A DNA stretch of 64,000 nt from Curvularia sp. ZM96 (lineage: Eukaryota; Ascomycota; Dothideomycetes; Pleosporales; Pleosporaceae), in the NCBI GenBank assembly GCA_022457065.1, contig JAJGBQ010000001.1, positions 5,208,001-5,272,000 of the forward strand. The letters run 5' to 3'. A program made the position numbers and the translations under genes. The notes beneath the pieces were generated by a model. The model was not told the DNA's origin. It made no database searches and saw only the letters and a program-made list of their open reading frames with translations. Below, piece after piece: positions 55,018 to 64,000 of the stretch (position 1 is its first letter; every line of letters begins with the position of its first letter).

Positions 55018-55887
55018 TTACTCGACCTCGGCCTTGGACTCGAAGTTCTCGCCAGCGACGAGCTCGGGGATGTCATCGTCATCCTCGTCATCGTCGTCCT
55101 TCTTCTCGCCGTCCTCGCCCTTCTCCTTCTGCATGCTCTGGTAAGACTCGGCCAGTTTGCGTAGCGATGCGAGCGAGTCGGGTCCGAGCTGGTTGAGAAT
55201 GCCGGGGACGAGCTCTGTCAGCTCCTTGTCCTCACCGTGTCCGTAGATGGCGAAGGTGTTGGCGGGAACCGAGGCGTGAACTACAGTGACAGAAATGTTA
55301 GTTGCTGTTGATGTGAAAGCGAAGCGCGTCCAGTTGAACGAGGTATTTGCGCGTCTTCTACGGCCCAATGCTTGCTCAACTTGAACTGTCCCTGTAGCAC
55401 AACAAAGAGCGAACATATGGTGACGTACCCTTGGGCGCCGAGAAGTGGATGACGTTGCCATCGCTCTTGAACATGTTGACCTCCTCAATGGCCTGGATGG
55501 GCTGGACGTTGAGCTTCTTCAGCGCAGTCTGGAGCTTCTTGTCGTCGGTACCAGCGCCCCGGTGGACCTTCTTGACCTTCCTGCGGGGAGTGCCCTTGCC
55601 ACTATAAATCCAATTAGCTTCGTCTAATCCAGGAGCTCCATCTCCGCCCGTGACTGGTTCTTCGATTATCGCGGGGTGCGGCGAGAGGTTCGCAAATTCC
55701 GTGTGGTGCTTGGTGCGGGGCTGTCAAAATAGATGGTGGGAGTGCTGCTTACCCTATGCACATGTGTTAGCAATTATATATCAAGAAGACACATCCGATG
55801 GCCTCCTTGAATAAGCCTAAGCTTGAATTTCCTCGACATACCAATGCGCACTGACGCCTGCATACGCGCCAACTTTGCGTGATCCAT
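55018..55887 (-). CDS. EGD1: Nascent polypeptide-associated complex subunit beta (Egd1)
   Basis: Ribosome-bound chaperone subunit that, with NAC alpha, contacts emerging chains and prevents mistargeting. Exons inferred: 55887-55842, a single nucleotide at 55753, 55601-55429, and 55280-55018 (introns of 88, 151 and 148 bp), giving 160 residues. The N-terminal ribosome-binding part reads MDHAKLARMQASVRIGGKGTPRRKVKKVHRG once the one-base exon is included. The NAC domain follows (TALKKLNVQPIQAIEEVNMFKSDGNVIHFSAPKVHASVPANTFAIYG). The tail is acidic (KKDDDDEDDDDIPELVAGENFE), as in other fungal Egd1. Without the single-base exon the conserved GG turn is lost or the frame breaks. The length matches the family. 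The last intron splits a Val codon in APKVHAS. Confidence 0.92.
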
Positions 55888-56519
55888 ATTTGCGGTGTTG
55901 AGAGAGAAGGCTCGTGGGTGGGGAGAACTGTGGCAGCCAAACGTCAGCGGTCGGTTCCAATTGCACGGAGGTTCGAGCGGTCGAAGCCGGAGCGGGCACG
56001 GGATCGTACGCACCTAGATTCGGGATCGTGACCGAGTCTTGGAGTGTGGTGTAGCTGGTGAAGTTGTTGCGGGCATCGGCGAAACTCTACGGAAGCGCCG
56101 ATTGTGTGCTTGCCTCGCTTGTCGAATGCTCTTCCCCGCAACGTCAGAGGGTGCGCGCTATCAGTCGTCGACCTGAGCCCTCACGAACACGATATGCATT
56201 CTTCACCACACAGGACCGCCTTTTGAAGTAGCTTTGGCTCTATCATCACGCAAACTGCTGACATGCACTCGGCAGACCATTGACTAAACATTATTCGCCT
56301 CTCTGCTATCAAAAAAAAATCTTGGCACTGGCTGCCTCACATATACAACGCCCGTCTAAACATATCCCCTAAAGGAAAGATGCTGTTGAATCGCATACGC
56401 TGATTAGCAAGAACCTGCTGGAAAACAAAGTAAAGCTCTCAGTTGCGCACGCATAGAGACACTATGAAATCAGGAGCTTGTTCAATTTACTGTAATCACG
56501 AACCACCCTAAAACGCTAC
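55888..56519. other. Intergenic region, nothing recognised
   Basis: About 630 bp between EGD1 and the X325 gene, both on minus, so it carries the EGD1 promoter and the X325 3' flank. An A8 run lies near 56312. Confidence 0.4.
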
Positions 56520-57278
56520 TCAAAGCATAGCCAGTCCAGCAAGACCAACAGCACCCAACACCCATGAGATGGCCTTAGCCTGAGCCGCTGCGCCGCTCGG
56601 TTTGTTGGTTGATTGAGGTGCCGCTGCACTACCGCTACCAGACGTCTGGGGTTTGTCGTCGTCGTCGCCGTCGCCGTCGCCACCACCCGACCCTGAGGAT
56701 GTCGAGTTAGGGTTACCTGAGATGTTCTCTTGAACCACCTTTACACCCGTATTGTTCTTGCAGTTGTTTTCAAAATCGGACTGGGAGAGCTGCTTGTCGA
56801 CCAGCGTAACGTCGGCGCACTGTGCTGTCGTCAGCGACTCGGCGCGTGCAAGACTAATGATTCAACGACTTACCTGGTACAGTCCACCCGCGCCGTGCGC
56901 ATTTGTGACCACCTGAATAGATGCCTTGGTGCCAGCAGTCACATTGAGACCTTGGGGAATGGTGACCGAGCCCATGCAGAAGTTGCCCAGACCCTCCACC
57001 ATCAGCTGCTGCTTGGCGACTATGCTGAACCCACTTCCTGGGTTGTCGCCAATCGCCATGTATACTGCGACGTTTGTCTGTGGGTGGCCCATGACCAGCT
57101 GAATAGGACCACCACTGATAGGAAAGTCGGTGCGTTCTTTTGAGACATCGTCGTAGCCTCCGCAGGGGAAGGTACCTTCAATATCATCGTTGAAACCTCG
57201 TGTTTTGGGAAAGTTGAGATTGAAGTGGGCGAGAGAGAGAGGAAGAAAAGAGAGGGCGAGGATAGTATTGGAGAGCAT
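56520..57278 (-). CDS. X325-family LPMO-like copper-binding GPI protein (Bim1-like)
   Basis: Small secreted protein of the X325 (LPMO-like, Bim1/Cbi1) family. Members bind Cu(II) at the mature N-terminal histidine but lack sugar oxidation, and in Cryptococcus Bim1 helps copper uptake. Two exons, 57278-56874 and 56819-56520 (54-bp intron), give 234 residues. The signal peptide MLSNTILALSFLPLSLA is followed at once by His18 (HFNLNFPKTRGFNDDIEGTFPCGGY), as the copper site requires. The rest of the domain includes VMGHPQTNVAVYMAIG, GLGNFCMGSVTIP and GGLYQCADVTLVDKQ across the splice. A Ser/Gly/Asp-rich spacer leads to a hydrophobic C-terminus (AISWVLGAVGLAGLAML), a likely GPI signal. It sits next to a CTR copper transporter gene on the same strand. 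Confidence 0.9.
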
Positions 57279-58088
57279 TTTGGTGGATTGAGAGGCGCAG
57301 GAGAGCGGTTGTGGATAGTATCAGAGGTTTGAAAAAGGATGGCGAAAGAGCGAGGGAGAGAGCGCAATGGTGGTGATTAAAAAGGGAAGTTAATTGGTAT
57401 AGGAAAATCCGCTCACATGCACCGACTGCCTTTTGGAGGCGCACCGCCTTTTATATCAGACCCAGGAGACGGGCATACTTGCCGCCATGCCGTGCGTTCT
57501 GTCCTACTACGTCGCGTGGCTCGCGCGTCGAGCCAACAGCCACGCATATGCGTCTACCGGACTCTGATACGTTCCAACTTCCTGAAGAATACAAGCTGCT
57601 GATCTAGGTGTTTTATACCTGATACTCTCTCAATGGTGCTCTGCTCTGGTTGGAAAGATTCAGGGTAGGCTATTCCGTGGATGCAGAAGCGTGAGCAAGT
57701 TTCTTACCAAAGCAGCGGTACTATGGATCGATGGTCGCTAGCGCTGCAGGGATCCATTTCACTCCAACGCCACCGCTGTGTAAGGTCTAGGCTTTGACAT
57801 TGCGATCAGCCACACCACAAGGATGTCACGGGAATAACTGGATTGATTTCTGGGGTTGGGCCCAGGAAAGAAAGATAGGCGCTTCGGGATGAGAAAAAGT
57901 ACCCCCGCGCTGCAAATGCAAATGACCGAAGCCAGATTTGCCAAAGCGCGGAGTAATTATTCCTTGCAAAATAAGGCTTATATGAGAGCTAATTGGTACA
58001 TGGGTCACTGCTACACCAGCACGGGTAGGTTTCAGTCCCAAAACGGTAGTATACGAAGTAAAAATCAAAAACAGGACCCAATCGGCCA
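57279..58088. promoter_or_regulatory. Upstream region of the X325 gene
   Basis: About 810 bp between the X325 start and the CTR gene stop. The first ~120 bp next to the gene are purine-rich on plus, that is pyrimidine-rich in the sense strand. One TGAGCA (57692-57697; TGCTCA in the gene's sense) resembles the core of fungal copper-response sites. No other gene was recognised. Confidence 0.35.
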
Positions 58089-58740
58089 TTAATGGGGCGC
58101 GGCCTGATTGAACCTGCCGAAAGCCAATTCACCAACAAACGTCCCTGCCAAAACGGACATGAAATATCCAACGTTAAAAGTCATGACTGCTAACATGCTG
58201 TTGGAACGTTAGTGCTGAGCATTAAGGGGGTAACTTTGATTGTGCTTACAGGAGGTATCCGACACCTGCCGCGACCATCATCAAGAATGCGCGAGGAAGA
58301 TCAACGCCGAACCTCCAGGGCTGGATGTGAGAGACCGGCGCGGAGACAACACGAACGTTCTCCTGAACGCCGTTGGTGGTAAGAATGCCGGTTGTCGAGT
58401 TGGAGTCGTCGGCTGCGCTTTCGAGCACGGTCTTGTCACCCGCCACGACCACATAGCGGCGATTCAGGGCGCTTTTGACGGCCCTGATTTCCAGGAAAGT
58501 TTTGGCTGTAAAAAGGGCGCGGAGTAGGATGGCGAGCAAGATGAGGAAGATGCATGTTCCTGCATATTGGCCAGCGGTCGACGGGGTCCACGCATTGGAA
58601 TACAGAGGAGTATTGGTAGCCGTGAAGAAGGCCATTGCCATACCGCCATGGCCGCTGTGAGACGAAGAGTCCATGGGCATGTCGGCGCCCATATCCATCC
58701 CAGCCATGGCCATGCTGTCGTGGTCCTCGTGTGCAACCAT
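58089..58740 (-). CDS. CTR-family copper transporter
   Basis: High-affinity Cu(I) importer of the Ctr family; trimers form a Met-lined pore. Two exons, 58740-58250 and 58197-58089 (52-bp intron, GTAAGC..ACAG with CACTAAC), give 199 residues. The N-terminus is a Met/His-rich copper-collecting segment (MVAHEDHDSMAMAGMDMGADMPMD, then HSGHGGMAMAFF). TM1 is at about 56-76 (AGTCIFLILLAILLRALFTA). TM2 and TM3 follow near 148-185. The second exon supplies MLAVMTFNVGYFMSVLAGTFVGELAFG, which contains the M-x3-M pore motif and the G-x3-G packing motif. The cytosolic loop carries GDKTVLESAADDSNST. Neighbours are the X325 protein gene downstream and a metalloreductase gene divergently upstream. Confidence 0.93.
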
Positions 58741-59729
58741 GGTGCAGAAGTGATCGAACGGCTGTCAAGGGGAGGGCTGGTGGTGGTAGTGATGTGGCTT
58801 CACAGAAGCTATGGTTTCCGTTGTGTGGGAGGGACAGGTGTTGACAATTAGGTACCGAGTTCCAGACTGCTGAGCCAGTATTCGGGCAAGAGGTCGCTTA
58901 AAGGCTTCCTTGGTAAAGTGTGGGGTTACACCCTGGAAGATTCCGATCTGCGATGATACAGGCGTAAAAGGCTTGGTAGGGACGCATGAACCTGAGGCGT
59001 AAAGATACTGCTTCTGTGTAGAGAGTTGAGAGCAAATGCGCGGGATCTTGCGACAGTCAAGAGGTCGTCAATGCTGGGCTGAAGCGTGAAGCGTCGGGAA
59101 AGGTAAGCATATGGTCCGGAAACACCAGGGTGCCGAGATGTCAGGCTGAGAACTCTCTCGGCCATGCTAAGCTTACGATTATGCCGGGCCATGTGGGCCA
59201 GTGCGTGTTGCATGGTATTCAAGAACGAACGAACCCCTTCATGGCGCCGTGAGAGCCAGGGAGCCATGGAGCGACTTTGAGCATAATTAGCCGCTTGTGG
59301 TTAGACAAACTTGCTCAACCAACGCCAGCGCCCCCGGGCCTCGAACGCGCCCGCCACCCCAGTATACAGCCGGCAATTCGTGGCTATTGGGATAACATAA
59401 TGTGCTGTGCTGCAGCGACATGCTGCATTGGCTACTAGAACCAAAGCAGGCGGCTCCCTTGGTCTTTCGCCGGAGCCACTACCACACATCGTCACCATCG
59501 TCTACTTGGAATCACTTCTGCACGACAAACTTTCCTGCAGGCTTTATCCGCAGTCACCATTGCGAGACACGTTCTCGTTGCTTCTGTTCAAGGCTGGCAG
59601 CATGCGCTGAAGCTCAAGTTCTAGACCCATGTCCTTCCTGATTCCGTGTCTGAGCCGTTCCGAGGACCCGTAAAGAACTGGAATACAACCAAAGCAAGAC
59701 GCTGCGCCAGCGCGCCAACAACAGATACC
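58741..59729. promoter_or_regulatory. Divergent promoter region of CTR and metalloreductase genes
   Basis: About 990 bp between opposed start codons. A TGAGCA at 59278-59283 and a TGCTCA at 59312-59317 form an inverted pair, and a further TTTGCTCT (minus strand) lies at about 59030-59037. These resemble Mac1-type copper-response cores. Whether they work is untested. The frames here have no domains. Confidence 0.35.
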
Positions 59730-61835
59730 ATGAGCCACGATCACATGTCTATGGGCTCTATGGGCTCGCTGCCCGCCCTCACGGAGTTCCCAGGCTTCTA
59801 CTATGCTGTGGTGGGCAGCGCAGTCGCAGTCGCTACACTCTTCCACGTCTACAACTACCTGCTGTACCGACAAAGATTATCTGCAGCAGGACGAGGTGTT
59901 CCGACACCTGCGAAACCGAAGTCATGGTTTGCCCTCGGAAACGCGACAATGTATGCTTTGACACGGGAGGCATCCAACTATTCGATACATATATCGGGAA
60001 AGAATCGCGTGATCAAGTTACCCACCATTGGCCGAACTTCATTGATTCTGGCAAACTTGGTAGTCCTGGTTGTGCTATGTCTCTACGGGCTGGACCTGCA
60101 GAATCAGTTCACTCGGGAAAGTGTTGGGTTCCGATGTGGTGTCATCACAATTTCACAAATCTCTGTCATTGTCTTGCTCTCAAGCAAGAACAACATCATC
60201 GGCTGTCTCAGCGGCATAAGCTACGAACGACTCAATTGGATACACCGGTGGTGCGCTCGATGCATGCTCTTCACGGCAACCATGCACATGGGCTGGTTCT
60301 TCAGTGCATGGGCGCCGTATGATTACATTGGCTATCAGCTCAAAAACAGCAAGATTGTATGGAAGGGTCTTGCTGCCTGGTGCGCCTTGTTCTGGATGGT
60401 TTTCAGCTCCATGACGCCTATCCGAGGATGGAGTTATGAGATTTTCGTCATTCAGCACATCATCTCGTTTGCAGTTTTCCTTACGTTCGTCTACCTCCAT
60501 ACCCCCATCGAGATGCACGGCTATGTCTGGGCACCGATTGCTATCTTTCTTTTCGATCGCCTCTTTCGTGCTTTGCGTCTCTTGTATATCAACGTCTCCT
60601 TTTTCCATCCCTCACAAAGACAACAAAGACGAAAGAAAGGCCTCTGGGCATGCGAAGCCGAATTTACATCTCTTCCGCACAACACGACAAAGATAGTTGT
60701 TCGAAACCCGCCCATGGGTTGGAAGCCTGGTCAGCATGTTTACCTATCCTGTCATTCGGTTGTACCTCTGCAAAGCCATCCGTTCACTATTGCCTCGATA
60801 CCAGAAGACGGGCAGATGGAGTTTTACGTCAAGGCCGAAAAGGGTGGAACCAAGCGCTTCTTCAGCTATGCCGAAAAATCGGGAAGACTGCCTGAGGCAT
60901 CACTAAAATTCAGAGCAGTAACCATCGAAGGCCCTTATGGTACTTTACGACCGCTCCGTCAGTTTGATAGTGTTATTCTCTTAGCAGGTAGCACCGGAGG
61001 CACCTTCACCATGCCACTACTTCGCGACCTCATCCGAGGCTGGCAGGAGAACGCCAACCGGGAGACATTGAAGCCAAAATCACTCCTACAAACACCTGAT
61101 GGCGCAGTCACACGCCATATTCGTTTCATCTGGGTTGTTAAGAGCAGTGGGCAACTCAGCTGGTTCTCCGAACAACTCTCCTCCATCTACACAGAATTCC
61201 AAGTCTTGCAAGAAAAGCTGCGAGACATCAAGCTTGAGATGAGCGTCTACATTACTTGCGATCCCTCCCTCACTGAAGGTCACAAATCTCTCCTTTCAGG
61301 CGTAGCACCCACCACTTCATTACGACAAAACAAGCCCTCGCACGGCATGATGCAATACAACGAGATCTCTGCAGCCGATAAGCAAAACGACAGCGCCATC
61401 CACGAAATCCACTCCAACGGTACAACCAGCCTCGAACTCCAGGACCGCTCCTGCACCCAACCCATCAGCCCCCCAACCTCCTCCTGCTGCTGCTGCGCCC
61501 CCATCTCCGAGAAAGATCCTTTAACCTATAGAAAAGTCTGTCGCTGTTCAGCACAATCCGCCTCATCAATTGGATCCTCGCAGTCTCGTCCTACATTTTT
61601 TACACCTACGCCACACCCGAGCATAGCCGTCTTCGCGGGCCGTCCTCAGACGCGCGATATTATACGCAGGTCGCTCGAGCAGGCGTGGGGCGAGAGTGCA
61701 GTTGTGGTGTGTGGGCCGCATGGTCTCGTTACTGATGTGAAGGAGCATGTTGTGGCGCTGAGCGATGAGAGGGCGGTGCATAAGGGGACGGGTGCGCAGG
61801 GGATTTACCTGCATACAGAGAGTTTTGGGTGGTGA
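59730..61835 (+). CDS. FRE-type ferric/cupric metalloreductase
   Basis: Plasma-membrane flavocytochrome that carries electrons from NADPH via FAD and two b-hemes to reduce extracellular Fe(III) or Cu(II). Intronless, 701 residues from MSHDHMSMGSM; the frame is open 84 bp further up (59646), but the sequence there looks like leader. The N-terminus is short, with His and Met. Ferric reductase membrane segments lie at about 25-320, with heme-ligand histidines in NWIHRWCARCMLFTATMHMGWF and VIQHIISFAVFLTFVYLH. The FAD motif is SHPFTIASIPED. NADPH-binding glycines are in ILLAGSTGGTFTMPLLRDL and VVCGPHGLVTDVKEHV. An unusual linker with a CCCC run (SSCCCCAPISEKD) lies before the last strand. It is divergent from the CTR copper transporter gene. 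Confidence 0.92.
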   Translation: MSHDHMSMGSMGSLPALTEFPGFYYAVVGSAVAVATLFHVYNYLLYRQRLSAAGRGVPTPAKPKSWFALGNATMYALTREASNYSIHISGKNRVIKLPTIGRTSLILANLVVLVVLCLYGLDLQNQFTRESVGFRCGVITISQISVIVLLSSKNNIIGCLSGISYERLNWIHRWCARCMLFTATMHMGWFFSAWAPYDYIGYQLKNSKIVWKGLAAWCALFWMVFSSMTPIRGWSYEIFVIQHIISFAVFLTFVYLHTPIEMHGYVWAPIAIFLFDRLFRALRLLYINVSFFHPSQRQQRRKKGLWACEAEFTSLPHNTTKIVVRNPPMGWKPGQHVYLSCHSVVPLQSHPFTIASIPEDGQMEFYVKAEKGGTKRFFSYAEKSGRLPEASLKFRAVTIEGPYGTLRPLRQFDSVILLAGSTGGTFTMPLLRDLIRGWQENANRETLKPKSLLQTPDGAVTRHIRFIWVVKSSGQLSWFSEQLSSIYTEFQVLQEKLRDIKLEMSVYITCDPSLTEGHKSLLSGVAPTTSLRQNKPSHGMMQYNEISAADKQNDSAIHEIHSNGTTSLELQDRSCTQPISPPTSSCCCCAPISEKDPLTYRKVCRCSAQSASSIGSSQSRPTFFTPTPHPSIAVFAGRPQTRDIIRRSLEQAWGESAVVVCGPHGLVTDVKEHVVALSDERAVHKGTGAQGIYLHTESFGW

Positions 61836-62607
61836 GGGAAGAAATTGACACAGCGTGTTGAATCGGCTGGGAAGGCGTTGGATGCGGTGGCCATTCTGTT
61901 CAAGTTACCGGATGGGACGAACAGACGTTTTATACCATTGTTTGTTTATAACGTCCTCCGATGACTTACTTGCGCTTCTGTTGCATCGGCATTACACTTT
62001 TTTTTTCTCGCTACATATCTTATCACTTTAGAGGGGTTGTTTTCTCTTTCTTCATAGGTCGCCCAAGCGCAACGATATCAGCAAAGGTCATTGCAAATCA
62101 TTTCTAGGAACTTCGGGTATCTGCCATTATGAAGTATGATAATAAGATTCGTGCCAAAAATGAACAAAAAAAAAGAGGAAACAGGAGAACAAAGTACTGT
62201 ACAAATGCATCGCAGTGCAATGCAACATCCGTCCCAAGACAACGCCTATCCAATCCAGGAGTAAAAGCACTTCGAAAAAGTGCGCCCCGTATGCGTCTCG
62301 AAACAGTGGCTCGCCCATTTTTAAAAGTGAGTAAAAGTGGCCATGCAAGAAATCATGTGACAAAGGGAAGAGTCGGATAGACAGGACACGAAAGCTCAAA
62401 ACGAGCTTTCAATCACCAATCCCACTCTACGCCAGGCACCCTGAACCCATTTGAACTTCCAAATCAAGCAGTCCTTAAGACTTGCTTGTCTAACGCCGTG
62501 AAATGTTTGTGTGTATCTCCAGAATAATCGTTTGTGTATCACCCCACCTCTTCATCGTGCTGTCGTAGTTGTCGTAATCGTTCCGGTGCTGTTACGGCCC
62601 GTCCACC
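61836..62607. other. Convergent intergenic region, nothing recognised
   Basis: About 770 bp, AT-rich, with T and A runs near 61999 and 62168. It should hold the 3' UTRs of the metalloreductase and kinase genes. Confidence 0.4.
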
Positions 62608-64000
62608 CTATAGGACTACCCGCTTGCTGCGGACAATGAAGGGAGATGGCATATCAGTCTCGGTGTTGGGATCCCATACTGCAGGTGAGCCGATACCAGC
62701 GCTTCGCTGCTTGGCTGGGCTTCTCCGTCCGCCGTAACCAAAGCCCTTCTTTGCGCCACTCTCGTCTTCACTCATAGTCTGCGTGGGAATACCACGTGCT
62801 TGCTGGAGCTCAACAAGCGTACGGCCTTGTACGCCGCTGTTGTTGCGCATAGCTTGGGCGCGGAATGCTTCGTTGCCCTTCTTTGACGGGAGGCCAGTAA
62901 ACGGTACCGCCTTGGTGGTAGCACCCGCCTTGCGTGGCGATGTCGATGCATGATCAGTTGACTTGGCCTTTGGTCGAGATGGGGAAGCTGCAACAATGGG
63001 AACTGCAGAAACTGGTCGAGGCTTAGTGGTCCTGGGACCAAGAAGGTTCGGTGCGCTTCCGAGACGTGCGTTCGCCTTGAGTAGCGGAGCCTGGGCATTC
63101 GCAAGTACCTTGAAAGGATCATCCGTTCGAGGTCGGCTACCAGAGGCACTTCGAGCTCGTGTGGGCGATGGCAAAACTGGGAGGTCATCGTCGTCATCAA
63201 AGTCACCATTCCACTCTGCCTCTGTTGGTGATGGAGGAACGTCAGCTTCCCACTTCTTTGCACCTTCCTTGGCGGCAGCGAAAATGTTTAGTTTGGGCTG
63301 AACGTTGCGACGGGGAGAAAGCGAGAGACCCTTGAGGGAGACCGGTGCTGGTGAAGGCTCGGCCATCTGTACATCCATGGGCGAGTTTGGAGCTTGCGTG
63401 GACGAGGGCTGGTTGAACATAGTACGAGCGCGTGCAAGGGGACCGCGAGATGGGCGCTTCGCTTTCGGCTTGGCTGCAATAGTGGCATCTTCAGCAGTGT
63501 CGTCGAGAGACAGCGACGATAGGTCTGTTCCACTCGCGAAATCGGAGTCTGTGTTAAGCGTGCTTGTCGAACTGGTTGCAGTAGAAACCTCAGCATCGGT
63601 TGGGAACAGGGCGGCTGATGGCATGGTTGCCGACGTGGTGGGAGTGTTGGATCGAGGAGCGAGCTTTGGAGAAGTGCTGAGGCGGTTAGGATACATCTTT
63701 AGAGCGCGCTCTACACGCCTGTTCACTTCGCTCTCGAAGGTCGCCTGAAGAAGGGCAAGCTCTTTCTGAACGCGTTGCTCAGTCTGTAGCTTGATTTGTC
63801 GCTCAATCTCCAGCTGAGCCTTGACTTCCCACTCTCTGCGCAGCTGGTCGTCGAGTTCCTTGCGGATCCGGGAGATGGCCTCGCTGGCTTCCTTTTCGCG
63901 CTTCGCAGTAAGCATTCTCTGCTCACGTAGGTCCTGGCCAAGTTTGACCACTTCCTGCTCTTTGCGCATGAGCTTGACAATGGGCAAGTTCAAGAGCGCT
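62608..64000 (-). CDS. NIMA-type (Nek) protein kinase, C-terminal part, cut by window edge
   Basis: The visible ~463 residues are the non-catalytic tail of what appears to be a NIMA-like mitotic kinase; the kinase domain lies beyond base 64000. The segment begins ALLNLPIVKLMRKEQEVVKLGQ, which in fungal NIMA directly follows the kinase fold. A long coiled coil (about the first 100 residues, RREWEVKAQLEIERQIKLQTEQ) fits the dimerisation region. The rest is disordered and rich in Ser, Pro, Thr and Lys, with SP and TP sites (SLSPRRNVQP, PSPTRARSAS, STSPRKAG) suited to Cdk control, and ends SPFIVRSKRVVL. PEST-like acidic stretches (FDDDDDLP) may aid mitotic degradation. The family is inferred from the junction motif and tail layout, since the catalytic domain is not visible. 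Confidence 0.72.
   Translation of the reverse strand, partial: ALLNLPIVKLMRKEQEVVKLGQDLREQRMLTAKREKEASEAISRIRKELDDQLRREWEVKAQLEIERQIKLQTEQRVQKELALLQATFESEVNRRVERALKMYPNRLSTSPKLAPRSNTPTTSATMPSAALFPTDAEVSTATSSTSTLNTDSDFASGTDLSSLSLDDTAEDATIAAKPKAKRPSRGPLARARTMFNQPSSTQAPNSPMDVQMAEPSPAPVSLKGLSLSPRRNVQPKLNIFAAAKEGAKKWEADVPPSPTEAEWNGDFDDDDDLPVLPSPTRARSASGSRPRTDDPFKVLANAQAPLLKANARLGSAPNLLGPRTTKPRPVSAVPIVAASPSRPKAKSTDHASTSPRKAGATTKAVPFTGLPSKKGNEAFRAQAMRNNSGVQGRTLVELQQARGIPTQTMSEDESGAKKGFGYGGRRSPAKQRSAGIGSPAVWDPNTETDMPSPFIVRSKRVVL

Noticed and set aside
55602..55631. Alternative EGD1 splice using the TTAG acceptor, giving RIDEANWIYSGKG
   Set aside because: It keeps frame but inserts nine residues and destroys the RIGGKG motif; the one-base exon restores it exactly. 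Kept as the main competing model.

Overview
The window is nuclear DNA of a filamentous ascomycete. Coding exons are separated by short introns (mostly 48-150 bp) with GT..AG borders and CTAAC-like branch points, intergenic spaces are 0.2-3.3 kb, and the gene set is typically fungal (aminoadipate reductase for lysine, fused ARG5,6, GH76 wall enzyme, Cry-DASH, DUF1996 and X325 secreted proteins). The combination would suit a Dothideomycete such as a member of the Pleosporales; that placement is my inference, not something the sequence proves. I rebuilt splice sites by hand from reading frame, GT..AG borders and family conservation; no alignment was run.

Layout. 0.3-6 kb: Cry-DASH photolyase-like flavoprotein and glutamate decarboxylase, both on minus. 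7.3-12.4 kb: fasciclin-domain secreted protein, the SNAP SEC17 (8 exons), a mitochondrial GatC-like amidotransferase subunit divergent from SEC17, and an unknown Cys-motif protein. 13.7-18.1 kb: ARG5,6 (arginine synthesis) and the R-SNARE SNC1. 19.5-24.1 kb: GH76 wall mannosidase, the ribosomal-protein arginine methyltransferase RMT2 and an RBR ubiquitin ligase. 24.8-33.3 kb: a type II Golgi-like protein, LYS2, and a two-TM protein. 33.3-36.6 kb holds no recognisable gene. 36.6-43.4 kb: a zinc-finger-like unknown, urease accessory UreG, a small spliced membrane protein and a dynamin-family GTPase. 44.3-49.3 kb: a FAT1-type acyl-CoA synthetase ending in a peroxisomal signal, an intron-containing tRNA-Val(AAC) and a DUF1996 secreted protein. 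51.4-55.9 kb: exosome subunit RRP43, an AIF-like FAD oxidoreductase and EGD1 (NAC beta). 56.5-61.8 kb: an X325 copper-binding GPI protein, a CTR copper transporter and a FRE metalloreductase side by side. 62.6-64 kb: the C-terminal part of a NIMA-type kinase that runs off the window.

Most genes are unlinked housekeeping genes. The exception is 56.5-61.8 kb: a mature-N-terminal-His X325 protein, a CTR importer and a flavocytochrome reductase with a Met/His-rich N-terminus together would form a copper acquisition unit (bind Cu(II), reduce to Cu(I), import). The other standout is structural: EGD1 appears to need a one-nucleotide exon to restore the conserved RIGGKGTPRRK motif. SEC17 has a 12-nt exon, FAT1 a 19-nt first coding exon, and ARG5,6 an intron that is a multiple of three without stops.
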